NCBI GenBank assembly: GCA_934401755.1
Contig: CAKRSU010000031.1
Coordinates: forward strand, 1-20,245
DNA: 20,245 nt
Direction of reading: 5' to 3'
From: an uncultured Oxalobacter sp.
Lineage (GTDB): Bacteria; Pseudomonadota; Gammaproteobacteria; Burkholderiales; Burkholderiaceae_D
The notes below the pieces were generated by a model. That model did no database searches. It was not told the DNA's origin and saw only the letters and a program-made list of their open reading frames with translations. This document shows, one piece after another, positions 1 to 8,431 of the stretch (positions are counted from its first letter, which is position 1; each line of letters opens with the position of its first letter). Made by a program: the position numbers and the translations under genes.

Positions 1-264
1 GAAGGAAAACGTTGTATTCATAGGGCATACGCAAAGATATGGACTGAATCCTAGATATAAAAAACGGGACTTCAGGAAAAATCTTTTAAATTAGAGATAA
101 GGCATAACTTTAAGTTCTGTTGATGTCAACCTTTCAGTCTAGTCTCAATAAATTAGGAACCATTAAAAAGACCAGAACACTGATGCTCTGGTTCGTAAAA
201 AAACTTCATTTTAATTGCACGTTCTTCATGGATATCCAATCAACTGGATAATTGCGATATTCAA
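1..264. other. left-edge stretch without a supported gene
   Basis: Two plus-strand frames are open from the window edge (stops at 52-54 and 92-94). A minus-strand ATG at 26-28 could begin a gene that leaves the window. None shows a recognisable motif or a convincing ribosome binding site, so no CDS is called. The only structured element seen here is the minus-strand terminator hairpin at 163-192. Confidence 0.4.
163..192 (-). terminator. Rho-independent terminator after the 265-1452 gene
   Basis: Read on the minus strand, ACCAGA (192-187) pairs with TCTGGT (176-171) across a 10-nt loop and is followed by CTTTTTA. It lies about 70 nt past the stop of the minus-strand gene at 265 and probably ends the four-gene minus-strand cluster. 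The stem is only 6 bp, so strength is uncertain. Confidence 0.55.
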
Positions 265-1452
265 TTACCCATAACATTGAACCAAAATAGCTAATATCAA
301 TACAATAATTGTTAGCATCGGCAGTAAAATCTTATCATAAGGCATCAAACTAACAATAAGTGGTCTTGATGGAACTTTAAATGATCTTAGCTTATTTGAT
401 GTACTCTTCGTATTATCGGCATCATGAATCGCTTTAACAAAAATTTGACATCGTTTGTTATAAAACACAACACTTAAAAAACGCCATACACCATACAACA
501 ATGTTGGAACTAATAACATTAAAATAAAATTTAAAGTTGCCCGTTCTCCTAATCCTAAAAAACCAAAAATTGCCATAGCTAAAGCGATTCCTGCTGGAAT
601 TGCCCCTACGGCTATTTGATGAATATACCCCGAACCGATGGGAAGTTCATCACAAACTTCATGACTGCCATTAATATCTAAACACCAAAAATTATATTCT
701 TTTCCATGATACTGGAAAGTCACTTGCCCCATAGGAATCCAAACTTGGCGAACCGTACAGTTTAACTGATTGATTTGCCATTGCCATGCTCGTTGATAAT
801 CCCCTTTAGCATAAAGCTGCTTAATTTGACGATCAATCACATAAGCGACTTGCTCCTGGCTACGAATAGCCATTTGTTCTTTTAATAAAAAAGTTCTACT
901 TTTTTGAGAGAAATGATCCAATATACTCGTATCAAACTGAAGGGGCATATTTTTAATGCAACATTCGGCTAATAAACGAATGGCATTTTCTGGGAGTTGA
1001 TCTCCCATATAAACAGGAACATTAAACCACCCTTCATTTTCTCCCTGTTCATGGTTCCAAATGAGATTATCATTGGAAGATTCTCCACAACTCACCATCC
1101 ATGGAATATAGCCAAATTCAGCCTGCCAATTCGCTTGATAACAGCCGTCATACACTTGACACGGCACATAAAAACATTGGCAATTTAACACAACCATATC
1201 GCTCAATACATCTCTTGGCAATTGGTCTTGTTGTGCAATATAGCGGTATAACCTTCGTTTAATCTGATGATCTGTCAGCGAAAAAGAAACAATACCTTCT
1301 TGAAGCACCTCAATAGGCTGCAATTTTGTCAAACATTCAGAAACAGCTTTACCATCTTCCGGTAAGGCCCCTAATGCGCCGAGTTTTTCAATTGACGATT
1401 TATCCGCAATATTGACATTAATAATTGGATTTTTATTCATCACGTCTACCAT
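265..1452 (-). CDS. unrecognised membrane protein, 395 aa
   Basis: Function is not recognised. The protein has a soluble N-terminal part of about 275 residues and three hydrophobic segments near the C-terminus (about 279-301, 307-330 and 374-393). The soluble part carries a Cys-rich, aromatic stretch (CQCFYVPCQVYDGCY, 91-105). Around residues 237-275 there is a pattern WIPMG...Y.GKEYNFWCLDINGS...ELPIGSG. It loosely recalls bacterial membrane proteins with a Y-x-P-x-x-x-F-D strand and a GKxYxFxVNGxTGxxxGxxPxS strand before a TM pair; that resemblance is from memory and weak. The gene is last in a minus-strand cluster, 24 nt after the GNAT gene. Starts at ATG 1452 and at the in-frame ATG 1440 (Met5) are both possible, and neither has a good Shine-Dalgarno sequence. 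Confidence 0.7.
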   Translation of the reverse strand: MVDVMNKNPIINVNIADKSSIEKLGALGALPEDGKAVSECLTKLQPIEVLQEGIVSFSLTDHQIKRRLYRYIAQQDQLPRDVLSDMVVLNCQCFYVPCQVYDGCYQANWQAEFGYIPWMVSCGESSNDNLIWNHEQGENEGWFNVPVYMGDQLPENAIRLLAECCIKNMPLQFDTSILDHFSQKSRTFLLKEQMAIRSQEQVAYVIDRQIKQLYAKGDYQRAWQWQINQLNCTVRQVWIPMGQVTFQYHGKEYNFWCLDINGSHEVCDELPIGSGYIHQIAVGAIPAGIALAMAIFGFLGLGERATLNFILMLLVPTLLYGVWRFLSVVFYNKRCQIFVKAIHDADNTKSTSNKLRSFKVPSRPLIVSLMPYDKILLPMLTIIVLILAILVQCYG

Positions 1453-1476
1453 CCAAACAGCCTGTTATAAAAAGCA

Positions 1477-1956
1477 TCAAAATTTAAGGCGGTACTTTAA
1501 TCGATAAAATTCTTTAGGTTCCACTTCAACGATACACTCTCGTTTCCCTGTCCACTCAAATCCGAGTTTCTCATAAAAAGCTCTGGCTCCAATATTTTTT
1601 TCAACTACCCAAAGATCCACTTCATTACAATGCCGAAATTTAGCTTCTTTTAATAGCTCTGCCAACATGGCCTTACCAATCCCCTCTTTATGAAAAAAGG
1701 GATCAATAAATAATTCAATCAAATGAACCATTTTTCCATCAATTTCACGGCGAAGCATCCCTTTGATTACCCCATCATCATAAACATAAACACCATCTAA
1801 TTCATGAGGTCGCTTCAGTCGTTCCGCTTCTTTACATACCTGCATTTCATTAAATGACACAATGTCATTATTAAAAATAGGACGGTATGTCATACGCTTT
1901 GTAAAAATGAGTATCTCGGCAATACGAGGAATATCACGAGGCCCAGCTTTTCTCAT
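1477..1956 (-). CDS. GNAT-family N-acetyltransferase
   Basis: This is a probable cytoplasmic acyl-CoA-dependent N-acetyltransferase of unknown substrate, with a normal single-domain length of 159 aa. Motif A is visible as LIELFIDPFFHKEGIGKA (79-96), whose H-K-E-G-I-G-K-A matches the acetyl-CoA pyrophosphate loop (Q/R-x-x-G-x-G/A) with His in the first position. The C-terminal signature N-x-G-A-R-A-F-Y-E-K-L-G-F (121-133) is also typical of the family. The start ATG is preceded by GGGAG about 8 nt upstream, a good ribosome binding site. It sits 40 nt after the 103-aa gene and 24 nt before the membrane-protein gene, so co-transcription is likely. The sequence does not tell whether the substrate is a protein, an antibiotic or a small amine. 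Confidence 0.85.
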   Translation of the reverse strand: MRKAGPRDIPRIAEILIFTKRMTYRPIFNNDIVSFNEMQVCKEAERLKRPHELDGVYVYDDGVIKGMLRREIDGKMVHLIELFIDPFFHKEGIGKAMLAELLKEAKFRHCNEVDLWVVEKNIGARAFYEKLGFEWTGKRECIVEVEPKEFYRLKYRLKF

Positions 1957-1996
1957 CGTCAGATCTCCCTATCAATCCAATACGCCAACAAAACAC

Positions 1997-2308
1997 CTAT
2001 TCATGAAGCGCATCAACCATGTTACGGTTTTCCCAAAACTCCATCATCAATTCAAGACGCCCTGTCATCCAAAGTTGATAAACAATTTTAAATAATGCCT
2101 GAAATTCCGCATTATTTTCAAACTTCAAAGCCTGGGCACACATTTGCGACCATTTTTCGAGAGTCTCTGAAGTCTGATGCTCTGATGCGTCAATCGCTTT
2201 AATGTTTCGCAATACGCGGGAATCAATATCTTTTGTAATATTAGGATTTTGCTGAACTTGTCCCATTATCCAATATCCGATTTGAATCGTTGTTTCTTCA
2301 CCCTTCAT
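1997..2308 (-). CDS. small hypothetical protein, 103 aa
   Basis: No family is recognised. The protein is soluble, without a signal peptide or membrane segment, and appears mainly helical (for example LEKWSQMCAQALKFEN and FKIVYQLWMTGRLELMMEFW). GAGAGAA lies about 6 nt before the ATG as a plausible ribosome binding site. It lies 34 nt after the BASS transporter gene and 40 nt before the GNAT gene on the same strand, which supports it being a real gene in that cluster. Confidence 0.65.
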   Translation of the reverse strand: MKGEETTIQIGYWIMGQVQQNPNITKDIDSRVLRNIKAIDASEHQTSETLEKWSQMCAQALKFENNAEFQALFKIVYQLWMTGRLELMMEFWENRNMVDALHE

Positions 2309-2342
2309 AAGGTTCTCTCTATTTCAAAAATTAACTTTTTAA

Positions 2343-3290
2343 CTAGCGATCTTTATGCGAATTCCATTTGCGAAAAATATTCGCAAGTACCGCGCCTGAA
2401 ATATTATGCCAAATAGAAAAAACAGCACCAGGAACTGTTGCCATTACTAATCCAGGAAAAGCTAAACTCGCTAAAGTTGAAGCAAGTCCTGAATTTTGCA
2501 TACCAATTTCAATGGTTAGTGCTTTCGTTTTGTCAGGAGTCATCTTAAAAAGTACTCCGATCATGTATCCACTGACATAACCCAAAAGATTATGCAAAAC
2601 GACTACGACTATTAATAAAAAACCTGTCTCTAATATTTTTTGAGCATTATGAGAGACAACCGCTGCAATAATAATAGCAATAACAAGTACAGATATTCCT
2701 GGTAAAACATCAATCATTTTTTGTGACTGTTTTTTATACCAATAATTCACCAAACATCCCGTAATAATAGGTAACAAAACAATCTTCATGATTGAAATAA
2801 CCATCGCCATAAAATCAACCGTTATCGATGTACGAAGAAATAACCATATAACAAACGGAGTAAGTACTGGTGCAAGAAGTGTATTGATTCCTGTCAATCC
2901 AACTGACAGCGCAATATCCCCTTTCGAGAGATAAGTCATCACATTGCTTGCTGTTCCTCCAGGACATGCTCCCACAAGAATAACTCCTGCCATAAGTGCA
3001 CTATCAAGTTGAAAGAGCACCCCCAATATATATGCTAAGCATGGCATAACTGTAAATTGAGCAATACAACCAATCATCACTTCTTTAGGTCGTATCAATA
3101 GTAATTTAAAATCGCTTGATTTAAGAGTTAATCCCATCCCAAACATAACTAACATCAGTAATGGCGCAATCCAATTTAATGATAACCATAGACAACTTTG
3201 AGGATAAAAAAGCGCAATCGCCCCAATTACCACTACGAAAAATGCCATATACCGCCCCAATAAAGAGGAAATCTTAATTAATAATTTCAT
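2343..3290 (-). CDS. BASS-family (SBF) sodium-dependent transporter
   Basis: This is an inner-membrane carrier of the bile acid:sodium symporter family, 315 aa, the usual size, with about ten hydrophobic segments. Two family hallmarks are present: GACPGGTASN at 107-116 (the first crossover-helix region, followed by TYLSKGDIALSV) and EIGMQNSGLA at 261-270 (the second Na+-site/crossover region). In bacteria, members of this family move pantoate-like organic acids or bile acids, usually with Na+; the substrate here cannot be read from sequence. The ATG at 3290 lacks a Shine-Dalgarno sequence. An in-frame ATG at 3248 (Met15) is an alternative, but residues 1-14 fit the family's N-terminal helix. 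It is the first gene of the minus-strand cluster and lies 96 nt downstream of the TetR gene. Confidence 0.88.
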   Translation of the reverse strand: MKLLIKISSLLGRYMAFFVVVIGAIALFYPQSCLWLSLNWIAPLLMLVMFGMGLTLKSSDFKLLLIRPKEVMIGCIAQFTVMPCLAYILGVLFQLDSALMAGVILVGACPGGTASNVMTYLSKGDIALSVGLTGINTLLAPVLTPFVIWLFLRTSITVDFMAMVISIMKIVLLPIITGCLVNYWYKKQSQKMIDVLPGISVLVIAIIIAAVVSHNAQKILETGFLLIVVVVLHNLLGYVSGYMIGVLFKMTPDKTKALTIEIGMQNSGLASTLASLAFPGLVMATVPGAVFSIWHNISGAVLANIFRKWNSHKDR

Positions 3291-3386
3291 TTAAAATTAT
3301 TAAATCCCAAAAATATTCTGCTTTTTCATTTTTAACTAAAAGTCCCTCTTTAATCCAAAACAATCATTATCCATCGCGACCTTTAT

Positions 3387-4070
3387 TCAAAACTCATTTT
3401 TAATTTCATAAATCATCATAAATGCGTCAACAGCCAATTGTGTTCGTTTGGCAATGACTGCACGGCTCATAGGTTTACCATAACAGAAAACATGGGGCTC
3501 AAAAATGGAAGAACGAATTAAGCCGAATAAATAATAAGCCCCCATTTTTGCATCTGCTTGACGCAACTCTCCGAGATCCATTCGCTTTTGCAAAAAACGC
3601 TGTATTCGTCTAAGCACATGATGTTGACCTTCTTCATAAAAACGGCTGCCAATTTCTGTTCTCGTTGATGATTCAACCGCTAATCGATAAACATCTAAAA
3701 ATTCTGGCTGACAAATGGTTTGCATAAAACGACGTCCAAATTGATAAAGTGTTTTTCGAACATCACATCGTGAACATTCTAATACCTCCATAATTTGCAT
3801 GACTTGACGATAATTTTCTATAGGAACAATCGAAATGGGAGAACTAGACGTCAAATCTTTTTGTTTTGATTTAATTTCTAAAGAAGCCCCATTCATAACT
3901 GCTTCAAATAAAAGCTTTTTAGATTTGAAATAACCATAAATAGTAGCTTTCGAGCCGCCAACTTTCTCTGTAATTTCACTCATAGAGGTATTTTGATATC
4001 CTTTTTTACGAAATACCTCACGTGCAGCCGTCAAAATAGCATTCCGTTTTTCTTCTGTACGCTTTCTCAT
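3387..4070 (-). CDS. TetR/AcrR-family repressor, probable regulator of the adjacent efflux operon
   Basis: This is a one-component transcriptional repressor of 227 aa. The N-terminal TetR helix-turn-helix spans about residues 5-58 (ILTAAREVFRKKGYQNTSMSEIT followed by VGGSKATIYGYFKSKKLLFEAV). The C-terminal half (FGRRFMQTICQPEFLDVYRLAVE...FYEEGQHHVL) resembles the AefR-like ligand-binding domain. The gene is divergent from the outer membrane factor-emrA-emrB operon. The 179-nt intergenic region holds two copies of a palindromic site, which supports local repression and autoregulation. The inducer is unknown, but substrates of the pump are the usual ligands of such regulators. A weak GGGAT precedes the ATG. 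Confidence 0.88.
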   Translation of the reverse strand: MRKRTEEKRNAILTAAREVFRKKGYQNTSMSEITEKVGGSKATIYGYFKSKKLLFEAVMNGASLEIKSKQKDLTSSSPISIVPIENYRQVMQIMEVLECSRCDVRKTLYQFGRRFMQTICQPEFLDVYRLAVESSTRTEIGSRFYEEGQHHVLRRIQRFLQKRMDLGELRQADAKMGAYYLFGLIRSSIFEPHVFCYGKPMSRAVIAKRTQLAVDAFMMIYEIKNEF

Positions 4071-4112
4071 AATCCCGTTTTACTTCATTTGCTATGGCGC
4101 TAGTTATTCCAG

Positions 4113-4141
4113 TTGACAGTACTATTATCCACCTCTAAAAT
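4113..4141 (+). promoter_or_regulatory. sigma-70 promoter of the efflux operon
   Basis: A perfect -35 box TTGACA (4113-4118) is followed by a 17-nt spacer and TAAAAT (4136-4141, five of six to consensus). The predicted start near 4148 falls inside the operator at 4143-4159, so bound repressor would block transcription of the efflux genes. Confidence 0.75.
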
Positions 4142-4142
4142 G

Positions 4143-4159
4143 AACTGTACCGTACAGTT
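4143..4159. promoter_or_regulatory. TetR operator O1
   Basis: This is a perfect odd palindrome AACTGTAC-C-GTACAGTT (8-bp arms, 1-bp centre), immediately after the -10 box of the efflux promoter. Its symmetry and position are what is expected of a TetR-family operator. Binding by the adjacent regulator is inferred. Confidence 0.75.
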
Positions 4160-4181
4160 TAGTTACTTTTATTAGATAAGA

Positions 4182-4204
4182 TATTGTACCGTGCAGTACA
4201 GTTT
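4182..4204. promoter_or_regulatory. TetR operator O2 (degenerate copy)
   Basis: A second copy lies 39 bp from O1. It shares the core GTACCGT and, over 4182-4198, matches 13 of 17 O1 positions. It runs into another right half-site, GTACAGTTT (4196-4204). It covers the -10 and spacer of the predicted tetR promoter, consistent with autorepression. Confidence 0.6.
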
Positions 4205-4211
4205 ATTTAAA
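4183..4211 (-). promoter_or_regulatory. predicted tetR promoter
   Basis: On the minus strand, TTTAAA (4211-4206) and TACAAT (4188-4183) are separated by 17 nt. The -10 is good and the -35 is weak. O2 overlaps it, and the predicted start is near 4176. Confidence 0.5.
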
Positions 4212-4249
4212 TATTGTCCAATCATTCGTTGATTTAATACGGAAATATC

Positions 4250-5728
4250 GTGTCATCTATTTCTTTTCAAAATTGGTTTATTTCGGCTCGAATAGCAACC
4301 TTATCAACTTTAATTTGTAGTATTCCCTTTTTAAGCGGTTGTGCACCTATTCCACCTAAAGGGATAACTCCTGAAATAAAGTCCATTGATCAATATGACA
4401 CGCAACAATCTTTTGCAGTACAAAAACGAAATTGGCCAACAACCAATTGGTGGGAAAATTATCATGACGATCAGCTCAATACTTTAATTGAAGAGGGGCT
4501 GGCTAACTCTCCTCCATTAACAGTTGCAGCAGCTAGACTTCGCCAAGCCCAAGCAATGGCGGGCATCACTGAATCAACACTGTATCCTCAAATTTCTGGA
4601 AATGCCAATATCAGTTCTCAGAAATTTAGTCGTAACTATTCTATGCCCCCGCAATTTGTTCCCAATGGCACTCATGGCCTTGCATCAATGGGACTTGATT
4701 TCAATTGGGAATTAGATTTTTTTGGCAAAAATCGTGCTTCACTTGAAGCTGCTCTTTCTGAAGCCGAAGCTTCTGCCGCCGACTTTGCTCAAGCTCGCCT
4801 TATGATTGCTTCATCTATTGCCGCAGAATATGGGGAACTCGCCCACCTTTTCTATACTCGAGATACGTTATCATCTATTGTTAACATTCGTCGACAAAAT
4901 CAATCTTTATTTAATCAACGCTACAGCCATGGTCTAGATACTTTAACCACGGTCAAACAAGCACAAGCACGTTTAGCACAATCCGAAGAAGAATTAACAG
5001 CCATAGATGAACGCATTGCACTTCAGCGTAACAAATTGGCCGCATTAATGGGAAAAGGACCCGATCGCGGATTAACTATCAAACGTCCAGCACTCAGCCT
5101 CACAGCAGACTACACATTGCCTGCCGAATTAAAGATGTCATTACTCGGTAGGCGCCCTGACATTACAGCAGCACGACTTCGTGTCGAATCAATGGTCAGC
5201 CAAATAGAACGCCAAAAAGCTGAATTCTATCCTGATGTCAATTTATCCGCTTTTATAGGATATCAAGCTGGTATTTCAAAATTATTTAAAAGCGGATCTG
5301 ATTACTATGGTGCGGGACCAGCCATTACTCTACCTATTTTTACAGCAGGACGCTTAAGTGCGCAACTTGAAGAAGTCCGAGCAGAATATGCACAAGCTGT
5401 CGGTCTATATAACCAAACGATAACCAATGCATTACAAGAAATTAACGATACGCTTGTCTCTCAACGTTATCTTGTCGAACAAATGGAAAAAAATCATCTT
5501 AGCGTTAATGCGGCAAAAGATGCCCTCCGTTTAACACAAAACCGTTATAAAGGAGGACTAACTAACTACCTAGAGGTCCTCAGTGCTGAAGAAGCTTTAT
5601 TGCAAACTTTACGCACACAGGCCGATCTTCGCGCAAAAGTCTATACCCTTGATGTTGCAATGATTAAAGCATTAGGCGGCGGTTATGAAAAACCTCATAC
5701 TGCAACACGTCCAATCACTGAAAAATAA
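4250..5728 (+). CDS. outer membrane efflux lipoprotein, NodT/OprM family
   Basis: This is the outer membrane factor of a tripartite drug exporter. It is expected to trimerise into a TolC-like channel that docks on the HlyD-type adaptor. At 492 aa the size is typical. The N-terminus is a lipoprotein signal: a hydrophobic stretch ending in L-S-G-C with Cys31 as the lipidated residue. The mature protein has the family's duplicated coiled-coil/outer-membrane-factor halves, with hallmarks such as NWWENYHDDQLNTLIEEGL, NWELDFFGKNRASLEAA, LGRRPDI and NRYKGGLTNYLEVLSAE. The start is GTG at 4250 with GGAA 5 nt upstream, and no better upstream start is seen. It is the first gene of the operon; emrA follows after 84 nt. 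Confidence 0.93.
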   Translation: MSSISFQNWFISARIATLSTLICSIPFLSGCAPIPPKGITPEIKSIDQYDTQQSFAVQKRNWPTTNWWENYHDDQLNTLIEEGLANSPPLTVAAARLRQAQAMAGITESTLYPQISGNANISSQKFSRNYSMPPQFVPNGTHGLASMGLDFNWELDFFGKNRASLEAALSEAEASAADFAQARLMIASSIAAEYGELAHLFYTRDTLSSIVNIRRQNQSLFNQRYSHGLDTLTTVKQAQARLAQSEEELTAIDERIALQRNKLAALMGKGPDRGLTIKRPALSLTADYTLPAELKMSLLGRRPDITAARLRVESMVSQIERQKAEFYPDVNLSAFIGYQAGISKLFKSGSDYYGAGPAITLPIFTAGRLSAQLEEVRAEYAQAVGLYNQTITNALQEINDTLVSQRYLVEQMEKNHLSVNAAKDALRLTQNRYKGGLTNYLEVLSAEEALLQTLRTQADLRAKVYTLDVAMIKALGGGYEKPHTATRPITEK

Positions 5729-5812
5729 TGAAACCAACTACGTTTAAAATACGTTTTATGGTTGATCAAAACATTTGGTATTTGAAGAATTGATCAATAA
5801 GGAAATTTCAAA

Positions 5813-6769
5813 ATGAGTGATACAGCGAAAGCTCCCGTTCCCCAGCAAACTAATACGACAAAACGCCGCAAATTATTTGCCCTTTTGATTCTTGTTATTT
5901 TAATAGCAGCAATTGGTTGGGGAACCTATTGGTTTTTCTATGCCTCCAAATATGTCTCTACTGACAATGCTTACACCGCAACTGAAGTGGCGCAAGTAAC
6001 CCCTGAAATTTCAGGAACGGTTGCTCAAGTTAATGTTGTTGACACTCAAACTGTTAAAAAAGGCGATATTTTAGTCGTCATTGACAAAATTGATGCACAA
6101 CTTGCCCTAAATCAAGCTAAAGCAGACGAAGGCATTGCACAAGCACAGTTATCAGCCGCTCAAGCCGATATGAAAAAAGCCACAATTGATTTACAACGGC
6201 GAAAAGCATTAATTCATTCTGGTTCTGTTTCTGCCGATGAAGTAACGACTGCAGAAAATGCAGTTGCATCCGCAAAATCTCGTATTGAAGGCGCAAAAGC
6301 AGCAATAGCTCAGGCAAAAGCACGGGCTGAACAAGCAGCGATTGATTTAGGGCGAACGGTTCTTAGGGCACCTATTGACGGCATTATTTCTAAACGGTCT
6401 GTTCAAATTGGACAAAAAGTTCAAGCAGGAATTCCTGTATTATCTGTTGTTCCAGTGCAAGATATCCATGTTGATGCTAATTTCAAAGAAGGTCAGCTAA
6501 AAAATGTACGACCGGGACAAAAAGCGATTGTGATTTCTGATATTCATGGATCTTCCGTTGAATACCATGGCACAGTTGAAGGATTTTCTGGTGGAACAGG
6601 ATCGGCATTTGCCTTAATTCCTGCTCAAAATGCCACAGGCAACTGGATTAAGGTCGTTCAGCGATTACCTGTCCGTATTCGTTTAGATCCCGAAGAACTT
6701 AAAGCACATCCATTGCAAGTTGGTCTATCTATGGAAGTAACGATTGATACGGCCAGTGACAATCAATAA
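5813..6769 (+). CDS. emrA: EmrA-type HlyD-family periplasmic adaptor
   Basis: This is the membrane fusion protein linking the inner-membrane MFS exporter to the outer membrane channel. A short cytoplasmic N-terminus precedes one TM helix (about 20-43). The EmrA signature YVSTDNAYT (47-55) follows, then a lipoyl-like half (59-90), a short helical hairpin rich in Ala/Lys (about 95-180), the second lipoyl half (RAPIDGIISKRSVQIGQKVQAG) and a beta-barrel. The C-terminal GGTGSAFALIPAQNATGNWIKVVQRLPVRI (260-289) is highly characteristic of EmrA. At 318 aa it is shorter than E. coli EmrA (390 aa), mainly because the coiled-coil hairpin is shorter. AAGGAA 8 nt before the ATG is a good ribosome binding site. 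The gene lies between the outer membrane factor and emrB. Confidence 0.93.
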   Translation: MSDTAKAPVPQQTNTTKRRKLFALLILVILIAAIGWGTYWFFYASKYVSTDNAYTATEVAQVTPEISGTVAQVNVVDTQTVKKGDILVVIDKIDAQLALNQAKADEGIAQAQLSAAQADMKKATIDLQRRKALIHSGSVSADEVTTAENAVASAKSRIEGAKAAIAQAKARAEQAAIDLGRTVLRAPIDGIISKRSVQIGQKVQAGIPVLSVVPVQDIHVDANFKEGQLKNVRPGQKAIVISDIHGSSVEYHGTVEGFSGGTGSAFALIPAQNATGNWIKVVQRLPVRIRLDPEELKAHPLQVGLSMEVTIDTASDNQ

Positions 6770-6772
6770 TTC

Positions 6773-6789
6773 TCCTAAACATTTTAGGA
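6773..6789 (+). other. small hairpin between emrA and emrB
   Basis: TCCTAAA-cat-TTTAGGA forms a perfect 7-bp stem with a 3-nt loop just after the emrA stop. No U-run follows, so it is not a convincing terminator. It could stabilise or process the mRNA, or be incidental. Confidence 0.35.
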
Positions 6790-6831
6790 ATTCACATTAA
6801 GATATCCATTGCTTTTTGTAGGACTTTCTGT

Positions 6832-8370
6832 ATGAATAAGGAAGAAACAAAATGGGAACTCAACGGACATGCTCTGCTCATTACTGCACTAGTATTAGCT
6901 GCAGGCAACTTCGTTGCCGTGCTTGATACGACCATTGCCAATGTATCAGTCGCCCATATCGCAGGTGGATTAGGCGCATCCAATAGTCAAGGAACTTGGG
7001 TAATTACTTCGTATGCTGTCGCTGAAGCAATTATGGTACCGTTAACAGGATGGCTATCAAAACGTTTTGGTGCTGTCAAAATTTTCTGTCTTTCTTTAAT
7101 CGGTTTTGGCTTTTTCTCTGCTGTTTGTGGGTTAGCGCAATCATTAAATATGCTAATTGCAGCCCGTGTACTGCAAGGATTAGCAGGCGGTCCTCTTCTT
7201 CCTTTATCACTGACATTGATGCTCCGGATTTTTGGTCCTAAACGCTCTCCTGCCGCCAATGGTTTATGGTCAATGACAACTTTAATTGCTCCTGTTGCCG
7301 GTCCCATTTTAGGGGGATGGCTCTGCGATGAATATTCTTGGCCTTGGATTTTTTTGATTAATGTCCCCTTTGCTTTTTTAAGTGCTATTGCTCTATATTT
7401 TATGTTTCGTTCGCATAAGGAAAATACAGAACAACACCCTATTGATAAAGTAGGTCTCCTATTACTTGTTATCTGGGTAGCTGCTCTTCAAATTATGTTG
7501 GATGAAGGGAAAGATAATGATTGGTTTGAATCCAATTACATTATTGCACTGGGAATCATTGCATTGATAGGATTTTCCGCTTTCATGATATGGGAATTAA
7601 CCGATCCCAACCCGATTGTTGATCTCAAAGTATTCCGTCATAGCGGATACTGGACAAGTGTTCTATCACTTTGTTTAGCCTTTGGAGCCTTTTTTGGAAT
7701 TAATGTCACCACACCACTTTGGCTACAAACATGTATGAACTACACATCAACATGGGCTGGACTTGCAACTGCAGTGGAAGGCTGTGCAGCCCTTACCGTT
7801 GCATCTTTTGCAGCCAAATTAACAGGAACCAAAGATTGCCGTAAATTAATTTTTTGCGGCATTATATGGATGGCATGTGTTACCTATGCAAGAAGTTTTA
7901 TGGACACTGATGTTAATTTCTGGATTGTTGCTGCACCATTATTTTGCATGGGATTCGGATTGCCTTTCATGTTTGTTCCAATCTCTGCGCAAACAATGAT
8001 GAGTGTACTCCCAGAAGAAATGGATTCTGCAGCAGGCCTTATGAATTTCTGCCGATCATTAGCAGGCGCATTTGCAACTTCAATTGTTAATACTTTTTGG
8101 GAGAATAACGCAAACTATAAACATGAACAACTGTCATACCTTATTGACTCTCAAGGTCATTATTACAACACACTCGTCAATTCTGGCATTGATCGTGAAG
8201 TAGCCCGAGGCATTATTGATCAGCTAACAACGAATCAAAGCATCATGCTCGCAACAAATACTGTCATGCAATTTTGCGCTGTTGCTTTGCTCATTGCGGC
8301 GTTTTCCATTTGGTTTGGCCCTAATACCAATAAAATCAGAGAAGAAATTGCAGCACGCTCAAAAAAATAA
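6832..8370 (+). CDS. emrB: EmrB-type MFS drug exporter (DHA2, 14 TM)
   Basis: This is the proton-driven inner-membrane pump of the tripartite system, 512 aa, matching the DHA2/EmrB family in length and in its predicted 14 membrane segments. Family motifs are visible: LDTTIANV (31-38) in TM1, the motif A region GWLSKRFGAVKIF (73-85), RVLQGLAGGPLLPLS in TM4, and the exporter motif C APVAGPILGGW (153-163) followed by WPWIFLINVP. The ATG at 6832 has AGGA about 9 nt upstream. It is the last gene of the operon, and its stop codon directly abuts the inferred left end of an IS remnant at 8371. No terminator is visible right after it. Substrates of related pumps are hydrophobic drugs, uncouplers, fatty acids or fusaric acid-like compounds; which applies here is not determinable. 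Confidence 0.93.
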   Translation: MNKEETKWELNGHALLITALVLAAGNFVAVLDTTIANVSVAHIAGGLGASNSQGTWVITSYAVAEAIMVPLTGWLSKRFGAVKIFCLSLIGFGFFSAVCGLAQSLNMLIAARVLQGLAGGPLLPLSLTLMLRIFGPKRSPAANGLWSMTTLIAPVAGPILGGWLCDEYSWPWIFLINVPFAFLSAIALYFMFRSHKENTEQHPIDKVGLLLLVIWVAALQIMLDEGKDNDWFESNYIIALGIIALIGFSAFMIWELTDPNPIVDLKVFRHSGYWTSVLSLCLAFGAFFGINVTTPLWLQTCMNYTSTWAGLATAVEGCAALTVASFAAKLTGTKDCRKLIFCGIIWMACVTYARSFMDTDVNFWIVAAPLFCMGFGLPFMFVPISAQTMMSVLPEEMDSAAGLMNFCRSLAGAFATSIVNTFWENNANYKHEQLSYLIDSQGHYYNTLVNSGIDREVARGIIDQLTTNQSIMLATNTVMQFCAVALLIAAFSIWFGPNTNKIREEIAARSKK

Positions 8371-8431
8371 GGGCTCTATTGAGTATTCAAAGTCGCAATC
8401 TTTTATCACCACTTTGTTAAGCGGAGACTGG

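Noticed and set aside
1..94. Possible gene 3' ends in two plus-strand frames at the window edge
   Set aside because: Two frames are open for only 17 and 30 codons, which is expected by chance, and neither shows a recognisable motif.
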